In this document: positions 1 to 5,036 of the stretch, one piece after another
Position numbering within the stretch: position 1 is the first letter of the stretch
Layout of the letters: each line of letters begins with the position of its first letter
Source of the DNA: an uncultured Clostridia bacterium
Lineage (GTDB): Bacteria > Bacillota > Clostridia > Oscillospirales > Oscillospiraceae
DNA length: 5,947 bases
Direction of reading: 5' to 3'
Assembly (NCBI GenBank): GCA_947177005.1
Contig: CAMWSZ010000205.1
Span: 1 to 5,947 of the forward strand
The notes under the pieces: model-generated
Database searches by the model: none
Seen by the model: the letters and a program-made list of their open reading frames with translations, nothing else
What the model was told of the DNA's origin: nothing
Program-made: the position numbers and the translations under genes

Positions 1-209
1 CCATTGCTTCCTGCTACATCGGCGGCGCGGCGACCTCCGGCGGTGTCGGCACCGTGATCGGCGCTGTGGTCGGCGCGTTCATCATGGGCATCCTGAACAA
101 CGGCATGTCCCTGGCTGGTTTCGACACCAACATCCAAAAAATCGTCAAGGGCGCGGTGCTGCTGGGCGCTGTGACCGTGGATCTGCTCTCCAAGAGAAGA
201 AAGGGCTGA
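1..209 (+). CDS. mmsB: Monosaccharide ABC transporter permease, C-terminal end (partial)
   Basis: This is the last 68 codons of an inner-membrane permease whose start lies before the window; the frame begins at base 3 and ends at TGA 207-209. The fragment reads a glycine-rich GGVGTVIGAVVGAF stretch, then MGILNNGMSL, then a hydrophobic KGAVLLGAVTVDLL helix and a basic SKRRKG tail. That order is typical of the C-terminus of the BPD_transp_2 permeases XylH, MglC, AraH and the multiple-monosaccharide permease MmsB/GguB; the NNGMS motif fits MmsB/GguB and XylH best. Such permeases form the membrane channel with a periplasmic-type sugar-binding lipoprotein and a double ATPase. The downstream arabinose genes suggest L-arabinose or a similar pentose as substrate, which is inference. 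Family assignment is secure; the exact subfamily is less so because only the end is visible. Confidence 0.88.
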   Translation, partial: IASCYIGGAATSGGVGTVIGAVVGAFIMGILNNGMSLAGFDTNIQKIVKGAVLLGAVTVDLLSKRRKG

Positions 210-213
210 CAGC

Positions 214-432
214 ATGTCCAAGCAGTCACAGGCAACCCTGCTTCTGCGCCTGATGGGAGGCGGATACCTCCTCTATTTGGGAATCAGTGTCCTGCTGGAC
301 GGGACGGCAAGTCTCCCAGTGGCAGCAGGAGCGGCCGTATTTATCCTAGCAGGCGCGGTGCTGCTGGGCGTTACCCTTCCGGCGGTCCTCCGGCAGATCA
401 AAGGTCCGGAGGACCCCGGCAGGGAAGAATAG
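214..432 (+). CDS. Small two-helix membrane protein, function unknown
   Basis: I do not recognise this 72-residue protein as a named family. It has a short polar start, a hydrophobic segment at about residues 8-28 (rich in L, G and Y), a short loop, a second hydrophobic segment at about 35-58 (VAAGAAVFILAGAVLLGV) and a charged tail ending in PEDPGREE. That pattern predicts two membrane helices and no catalytic motif. The ATG at 214 is preceded by a GAAAGGG-like ribosome site inside the end of the permease gene and lies 4 bp after its stop, so translation is probably coupled. The next gene starts 17 bp after its stop. The position suggests an accessory to the sugar transporter or a membrane protein carried with it, but the sequence shows no function. 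The coding call rests on good ribosome spacing, a sensible membrane topology and operon packing. Confidence 0.75.
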   Translation: MSKQSQATLLLRLMGGGYLLYLGISVLLDGTASLPVAAGAAVFILAGAVLLGVTLPAVLRQIKGPEDPGREE

Positions 433-449
433 GAAAGGGAAAAGAAACA

Positions 450-1979
450 ATGATGAAAACAACACTTGGAATCGAATTAGGTTCCACCCGTATCAAGGCC
501 GTCGCAGTTGGCAGCGGCTTCCGGCCCGTCTCCTCCGGGGACTATACCTGGGCCTCCCGCTGCGAAAACGGCGTGTGGACGTACCCCCTGGAAGAGGCGT
601 GGACCGGCCTGAAAACGGCATTGTCCAAAGTAGATGACCGGGAGAACATCGCCGCCGCCGGCGTGTCCGCCATGATGCACGGCTATCTGGCCTTTGATCA
701 GGATTGGAATCTGCTGGTTCCCTTCCGCACCTGGCAGAACACCATGACCAGCGCCGCGGCGGCGGAACTGACGGAGCTGTTCGGCTTCAATATTCCCCAG
801 AGATGGTCCGTCGCGCATCTGTATCAGGCAATCCTGAACGGGGAGGAGCATGTCCAACGCATCGCCCATTTGACTACTCTTGCAGGCTATATCCACTATA
901 TGCTCACCGGCGTCAACGCCGTAGGGGTCGGCGAGGCCAGCGGCATGTTCCCCATCGACAGCGCCAAACGGGACTACGATGAGGCCATGACGGCCAAATT
1001 TAACAGTCTCATTGCCCCGAAAAACCTGCCCTGGAGGCTGGAGGACCTTCTTCCCAAAGTTCTGTCAGCCGGGGAGGACGCGGGCAGGCTGACCGAGGCC
1101 GGTTCCGCCCTGCTGGACGGCCTGCTGTCACCCGGAATCCCCTTCGCTCCCGCCGAGGGCGACGCGGGGACCGGTATGACCGCTACCAACGCCGTGGCTC
1201 CCCGGACGGGCAACGTATCCGCCGGAACGTCTATCTTCTCTATGGTGGTGCTGGAGCGGCCGCTCAAGAAGGTCTACGAGGAGATTGATCTGGTCACTAC
1301 CCCCACCGGGGCCCCTGTGGCAATGGTCCACTGCAACAACTGCACCAACGACACCAACGCATGGGTGAAGATTTTAGAAGAGACGGCGAAGCTGTTCGGG
1401 GCGGAGTTCCACATTGATGAGCTGTACGCCAAGCTCTACAAAAGAAGCCTGGAGGGCGATCTGGACTGCGGCGGCGTGATGGTCTGCAACTATCTGGCCG
1501 GGGAGGGCGTCACCCATATGGACGCCGGACGCCCCCTGGTAGTCCGCATCCCGGAGGCCAGGTTCACTCTGGCAAACTTCTTCCGGTCCCAGCTTTACTC
1601 CACGATGGCTACCCTGAAAATCGGTATGGACATCCTGGCAGAGGAGGGCGTCGCCATTGATTCCCTCACCGGCCACGGCGGACTGTTCAAGACTCCCGGC
1701 GTGGGCCAGAGCTACATGGCCGCCGCCTGCAACGCTCCCGTCACCTGTATGGAGACCGCCGGAGAGGGCGGGCCTTACGGGATGGCCCTGCTGGCTGCCT
1801 ATATGCAGGACAAGGGCGAGGGGGAGAGCCTGGAGGACTATCTGTCCGGCAAAGTATTTTCCGGCGCGTCCGGCTCCACCGTCCGGCCTGACCCCGCTGC
1901 TGTGGACGGTTTCAACAAATACATTCAGCGGTACAAGGCCCTGTTGGAGGTAGAGAAGGCCGCTGTAGAAAACCTGTAA
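450..1979 (+). CDS. araB: FGGY-family carbohydrate kinase, probable L-ribulokinase
   Basis: This 509-residue cytoplasmic protein is an ATP-dependent sugar kinase of the FGGY family. Visible landmarks are an N-terminal phosphate-binding loop GIELGSTRIKAV (residues 7-18), a sugar-site segment GVSAMMHGYLAFD (71-83) that lines up with the MHG motif of xylulokinases, an EGDAGTGM segment (236-243) where D238 is the likely catalytic base, a SAGTS loop (257-261) and a GHGG nucleotide-site motif (408-411). It is not a classical AraB: that enzyme is about 560 residues and begins with a GxDxGT-type loop, whereas here the usual Asp is Glu9. The role as L-ribulokinase (L-ribulose to L-ribulose 5-phosphate) is inferred from araA and araD directly downstream. 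Two ATGs stand in tandem at 450 and 453; a GGAAAGGG site at 432-439 serves either. Xylulokinase activity is the main alternative. Confidence 0.85.
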   Translation: MMKTTLGIELGSTRIKAVAVGSGFRPVSSGDYTWASRCENGVWTYPLEEAWTGLKTALSKVDDRENIAAAGVSAMMHGYLAFDQDWNLLVPFRTWQNTMTSAAAAELTELFGFNIPQRWSVAHLYQAILNGEEHVQRIAHLTTLAGYIHYMLTGVNAVGVGEASGMFPIDSAKRDYDEAMTAKFNSLIAPKNLPWRLEDLLPKVLSAGEDAGRLTEAGSALLDGLLSPGIPFAPAEGDAGTGMTATNAVAPRTGNVSAGTSIFSMVVLERPLKKVYEEIDLVTTPTGAPVAMVHCNNCTNDTNAWVKILEETAKLFGAEFHIDELYAKLYKRSLEGDLDCGGVMVCNYLAGEGVTHMDAGRPLVVRIPEARFTLANFFRSQLYSTMATLKIGMDILAEEGVAIDSLTGHGGLFKTPGVGQSYMAAACNAPVTCMETAGEGGPYGMALLAAYMQDKGEGESLEDYLSGKVFSGASGSTVRPDPAAVDGFNKYIQRYKALLEVEKAAVENL

Positions 1980-1984
1980 GGAGG
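1978..1984 (+). promoter_or_regulatory. Ribosome binding site of araA overlapping the araB stop codon
   Basis: AAGGAGG is a near-perfect Shine-Dalgarno sequence. It begins inside the TAA stop of the kinase gene (1977-1979) and sits 10 bases before the araA ATG at 1995, with a T-rich spacer. The overlap fixes the araA start and suggests that translation of the two genes is linked. Confidence 0.8.
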
Positions 1985-1994
1985 AACATTTTTT

Positions 1995-3458
1995 ATGAAC
2001 TACTCATTCTGGCTTGTAGTGGGCAGTCAGTTTCTGTACGGCCCCGAGGTGTTGGACACGGTGGCGGCCCGGGCGGCGGAGATGGCGGAGAAGCTCAGCA
2101 AGATCCTTCCCTATCCCCTGGTCTACAAGGTGACGGCCAAGACCAACAGAGAGATCGCGGACGTAGTGAAAGAGGCCAACTACGACGATACCTGTGCGGG
2201 CATCATTACCTGGTGCCACACCTTTTCCCCCAGCAAGATGTGGATCAATGGCTTTGCGGACCTCCAGAAACCCTACTGCCACTTTGCGACGCAGTATAAC
2301 AAAGAAATCCCCAACGAGGAGATCGATATGGACTTCATGAACCTCAACCAGGCCGCGCACGGCGACCGGGAACACGGTTTCATCGCCGCCCGCCTGCGGA
2401 TGCCGCGGAAGATCATCGCCGGGTACTGGCAGGACGAGAAAGTCCAGAAGCGTATCGGCGACTGGATGAAGGCCGCTGTAGGCGCGGCTGTGTCCAAGGG
2501 CATGAAGGTCATGCGTTTCGGGGACAACATGCGGGAAGTGGCCGTCACCGAGGGCGACAAGGTGGAAGTACAGGCCAAGCTGGGCTGGCAGGTGAACACC
2601 TGGGCCGTAGGCGACCTGGTGAAGGAGATGAACGCCGTCACCGAGGCGGAAATCGATGCCCTGATGGCAGAGTATCAGGCCAAGTACGATATCGCTACCG
2701 ATAAACTCGACCATGTACGGTATCAAGCCCGTGAAGAGATTGCCATGAAGAAGCTGCTGGACGCCGAGGGCTGCAAGGCATACACGAACACCTTCCAGGA
2801 CCTGTACGGCATGGAGCAGCTGCCCGGTCTGGCCTCCCAGCACCTGCTGAGCCAAGGCTACGGCTACGGCGGCGAGGGCGACTGGAAGGTATCTGCCATG
2901 ACCGCCATCATGAAAGCTATGGGCGAAAACGGCAACGGATGCTCTCTGTTTATGGAGGATTATACCTACCATTTGGCTGAGGGGCAGGAGTACAGTTTGG
3001 GCGCGCATATGCTGGAGGTCTGCCCCTGCTGCGCCGCCGGGAAGCCTCGAATCGAGACGCATCATCTGGGCATCGGCATGAACGAGAGGGACCCCGCCCG
3101 TTTGGTGTTCGAGGGCAAGGAGGGCGACGCAATCGTAGTCAGCCTGATCGACATGGGCGGCCGTCTGCGGCTCATCTGCCAGGACATCCACTGCGTCAAG
3201 CCCATCATGCCCATGCCCAATCTGCCGGTTGCGCGGGTCATGTGGCAGGCTGAACCAAGCCTGACTACCGGTGTGGAGTGCTGGATCACCGCTGGCGGCG
3301 CACACCATACGGTCCTCAGCTATGACGTGACGGCGGAGCAGATGAAGGATTGGTGTACCATGATGGACATTGAGTTTGTCCACATCACCAAGGATACCAC
3401 GGTAGAGAGTCTGGAGCACGACCTGTTCCTGTCTGATCTGGCCTGGAAGCTGAAGTAA
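1995..3458 (+). CDS. araA: L-arabinose isomerase
   Basis: This 487-residue protein interconverts L-arabinose and L-ribulose in the cytoplasm, the first catabolic step after uptake. It runs collinear with AraA over its full length. The N-terminus FWLVVGSQFLYGPEVL corresponds to the family's GSQHLYGEE region, with Phe in place of His. The metal and catalytic residues are all present: E294 in GGEGDW, E321 in FMEDYTYH, H338 in GAHMLEVCP and H438 in GGAHHTV. They align with E. coli E306, E333, H350 and H450 at a constant offset of 12 residues. Length is slightly under the E. coli enzyme (500), mainly from a shorter N-terminal half. It lies 15 bp after the kinase and 31 bp before araD. The enzyme needs a divalent metal, usually Mn2+. 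No sign of damage or foreign composition is seen. Confidence 0.97.
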   Translation: MNYSFWLVVGSQFLYGPEVLDTVAARAAEMAEKLSKILPYPLVYKVTAKTNREIADVVKEANYDDTCAGIITWCHTFSPSKMWINGFADLQKPYCHFATQYNKEIPNEEIDMDFMNLNQAAHGDREHGFIAARLRMPRKIIAGYWQDEKVQKRIGDWMKAAVGAAVSKGMKVMRFGDNMREVAVTEGDKVEVQAKLGWQVNTWAVGDLVKEMNAVTEAEIDALMAEYQAKYDIATDKLDHVRYQAREEIAMKKLLDAEGCKAYTNTFQDLYGMEQLPGLASQHLLSQGYGYGGEGDWKVSAMTAIMKAMGENGNGCSLFMEDYTYHLAEGQEYSLGAHMLEVCPCCAAGKPRIETHHLGIGMNERDPARLVFEGKEGDAIVVSLIDMGGRLRLICQDIHCVKPIMPMPNLPVARVMWQAEPSLTTGVECWITAGGAHHTVLSYDVTAEQMKDWCTMMDIEFVHITKDTTVESLEHDLFLSDLAWKLK

Positions 3459-3489
3459 AACGCCCTGCACGGCGAAAAGAGGTAGCGAT

Positions 3490-4188
3490 ATGTTAGAAGA
3501 ATTGAAGCAAAACGTTTTAAAGGCCAACCTCCTGCTGCCCCAATATGGACTGGTGACTTTCACCTGGGGCAATGTCTCCGGCATCGACCGGGACAAGGGA
3601 ATGGTTGTCATCAAGCCCTCCGGGGTGGAGTATGACGGCATGACCGCTGAGGATATGGTGGTTATCAGTCTGGAAACCGGCGAGCGGGTGGAGGGCAGGT
3701 GGAAGCCCTCCAGCGATACCAAGACCCATCTGGAATTGTACAAAGCGTTCCAGGAACTGGGCGGCATTGTCCACACCCACAGCCCCCACGCCGTGGCCTG
3801 GGCGCAGGCCGGGGAAGAGATCCCCTGCTTCGGCACCACCCACGCCGACTACTTCTACGGTTCCATTCCCTGCGCCCGTCACCTGACCCAGGCTGAGTTG
3901 GAGGAGGACTACGAGAAAAATACCGGTGTCGTGATCGTCGATACCTTCCGTGAGCGGGATCTCAAGCCCGCCGCCGTCCCGGGCGTGATTTGCGCCAGCC
4001 ACGGTCCCTTTACCTGGGGGAAGGACGCAGGCCAGGCGGTGTATCACGCAGTGGTGCTGGAGGAAGTGGCTAAAATGGCCATTCTTACCCGTCAGGTCCA
4101 GCCCGGCGCGGTCCCCGCCCCTCAGCGCGTTCAGGATAAACACTATTTCCGCAAGCACGGCCCCGGCGCCTATTACGGCCAGGGATAA
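3490..4188 (+). CDS. araD: L-ribulose-5-phosphate 4-epimerase
   Basis: This 232-residue class II aldolase-like enzyme converts L-ribulose 5-phosphate to D-xylulose 5-phosphate, the exit step into the pentose phosphate pathway. All key residues fall at the E. coli AraD numbers: zinc-site residues D76 (SSDTKTH), H95 and H97 (HTHSPH) and H171 (ASHGPF), catalytic D120 (THADYFYG) and Y229 near the C-terminus (AYYGQG), which in the family reaches into the neighbouring subunit. The phosphate-binding region TWGNVSGID (25-33) and KPSGVEYD (42-49) are also present. Length equals the family norm of about 231. An AAGAGG ribosome site at 3477-3482 precedes the ATG. It is the last intact gene of the operon; a damaged transketolase locus starts 13 bp after its stop. 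The related UlaF and SgbE epimerases are the only realistic alternative, and araA next door argues against them. Confidence 0.97.
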   Translation: MLEELKQNVLKANLLLPQYGLVTFTWGNVSGIDRDKGMVVIKPSGVEYDGMTAEDMVVISLETGERVEGRWKPSSDTKTHLELYKAFQELGGIVHTHSPHAVAWAQAGEEIPCFGTTHADYFYGSIPCARHLTQAELEEDYEKNTGVVIVDTFRERDLKPAAVPGVICASHGPFTWGKDAGQAVYHAVVLEEVAKMAILTRQVQPGAVPAPQRVQDKHYFRKHGPGAYYGQG

Positions 4189-4201
4189 GAGGAAAACCAA
4201 T

Positions 4202-4482
4202 ATGACGCCATTGGAAGAGAAAAACCTGAAGATCACCGCCTGCAAAGCCGCTGGGTGAGGAGCTTGTACTGAAAGCAGCCATGAAGTGCGGAAAGATCGT
4301 TGCCCGCGAGGAGCACTCCATCATAGGCGGTGTGTGCTGTCATTGCCGCGCATGGCCTGCCCTGTTCGCCGGGGGTGAACGGCGAGTTCGGTTACTCCGG
4401 TCCCGCCGGGGCGTTGCTGGAATAGTTCGGACTATCCGCAAAGCATATTGTGGAAACTACTAATGACTCCTGCGGCAAATAA
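4202..4482 (+). pseudogene. Transketolase remnant: N-terminal subunit start fused to C-terminal subunit end
   Basis: The ATG at 4202 has a good GAGGA ribosome site (4189-4193) and opens a frame reading MTPLEEKNLKITACK, a typical start of the N-terminal subunit of split bacterial transketolases. After this lysine codon the match jumps, one base out of frame, to KPLGEELVLKAA (from 4245), KIVAREEHSIIGG, then in a third frame AVIAAHG (from about 4336) and GVNGEFGYSGPAGALLE, a TAG at 4423-4425, and FGLSAKHIVETT, ending at TAA 4480-4482. These are the closing segments of the C-terminal subunit (pyrimidine-binding partner and C-terminal domain). Nearly all catalytic sequence, including the thiamine diphosphate site, is gone. 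In the first frame translation stops at TGA 4256-4258 after 18 residues. Small losses also appear around 4331 and 4370. An intact locus would have sent araD product into the non-oxidative pentose phosphate pathway. The product cannot be active. Confidence 0.87.
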
Positions 4483-4489
4483 ATTTTGA

Positions 4490-4551
4490 ACCAGACATGA
4501 TTTTTGAGCAGTCCTATCAAAAATCATGTCTGGTGTCTGTTTGGCTCTTTT
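4490..4551 (+). terminator. Probable operon terminator: 18-bp perfect hairpin
   Basis: Bases 4490-4507 and 4517-4534 are exact inverse complements (18 bp) around a 9-base loop (4508-4516). The left arm starts with ACCAGACATG and the right arm ends with CATGTCTGGT. A moderately T-rich stretch follows (4535-4551, ending CTCTTTT). The stem begins 8 bases after the old transketolase stop, where an operon terminator would be expected. The T-tract is broken by G and C, so strength as an intrinsic terminator is uncertain. The stem also contains a run of five A-T pairs and could act in either direction. Confidence 0.68.
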
Positions 4552-4741
4552 ACAGATGATGGAATTCCAAGTTGTTTACTCAATATTCAATGTTACAGCA
4601 TAGCAAAAGTTGAGAAAGCATCATAGACCCTCGCGTACTTACGTTGCGGATACTCTTGCGCCGCTATGGTGTTTTGACCGAATGCACTATGGGCTATCAG
4701 CTGAAAATGTTATATTGAGATTAGTTCCTTATCACTATTAA
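4535..4741. other. AT-richer stretch with no recognised gene
   Basis: About 200 bases between the hairpin tail and the transposase remnant are visibly richer in A and T than the operon. I see no convincing gene, RNA or repeat on either strand. One frame stays open for 45 codons (4604 to the TAA at 4739-4741) and is in phase with the transposase remnant behind it, but it has no start codon with a ribosome site and no motif I recognise. It may be decayed upstream sequence of the insertion element or old intergenic DNA. Confidence 0.5.
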
Positions 4742-4993
4742 GCCAACGCCCTGCTGCGTTCTACGCTGATTGTCTGTGCTCACTCTGCGGTTAAGGTTAA
4801 AAACTCTTATTTTTATGCACAATTCCAGCGGATCAGTGCTCATCGGGGCAAAAAACGCGCTTATGTTGCGGTGGCCCATTCCATGTTGATCGCAATCTAT
4901 CATATGCTAAAAGACGGCTCTCACTTCCAAGACCTGGAGGCAGAAGCTTTGGGCTGGCAATCACCTATCCCCTCGGTTGAGCAGCCTGCCTGA
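4742..4993 (+). pseudogene. IS110-family transposase, C-terminal remnant
   Basis: An open frame of 83 codons without a proper start reads ANALLRSTLIVCAHSAVK, then YFYAQFQRISAHRGKKRA, then YVAVAHSMLIAIYHMLKDG, ending in LGWQSPIPSVEQPA before TGA 4991-4993. The LRS...AVK, F(Y/F)AQ..RI.A.RGK..A and VAVAHSMLIAIYH.L.D series is characteristic of the C-terminal Transposase_20 domain of clostridial IS110-type transposases. The N-terminal DEDD (RuvC-like) catalytic domain is absent, and a stop sits directly in front at 4739-4741. Near the end, FQDLE passes straight to AEALGW; in relatives a DYYN-containing stretch of some 25 residues normally separates these parts, so an internal deletion is likely. 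The remnant cannot transpose. IS110 elements lack long inverted terminal repeats, so the element's edges cannot be drawn from the sequence alone. Confidence 0.82.
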
Positions 4994-5025
4994 TTAGAAA
5001 ATCTTCATCCCATTACTTTGGGGGT

Positions 5026-5033
5026 AAGGGGGG
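5026..5033 (+). promoter_or_regulatory. Possible ribosome binding site before the truncated ligase
   Basis: AAGGGGGG lies a few bases before the ATG at 5037 and just after an in-frame TAA (5025-5027). It resembles a Shine-Dalgarno sequence with one base changed from AAGGAGG, and it makes 5037 the only plausible start for the ligase frame. Because the ligase homology is already truncated here, the site may be accidental. Confidence 0.4.
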
Positions 5034-5036
5034 ACT

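Noticed and set aside
3461..3474. CGCC/GGCG 4-bp hairpin between araA and araD
   Set aside because: Too short, without a T-tract, and easily expected by chance in GC-rich DNA; not evidence of termination or processing.
2004..3839. 611-codon open frame on the minus strand across araA and part of araD
   Set aside because: It lies wholly opposite two genes with intact active sites, gives a low-complexity H/Q/V/G-rich product with no motif, and is explained by the GC-rich third positions of the + strand genes.
3517..4245. 242-codon minus-strand frame opposite araD
   Set aside because: Antisense shadow of araD; no ribosome site or recognisable domain.
4281..4463. 60-codon plus-strand frame starting MKCGKIVAREEHS
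   Set aside because: Its first third is the transketolase C-subunit remnant and the rest is that remnant read out of frame after a frameshift, so it is not a separate gene.
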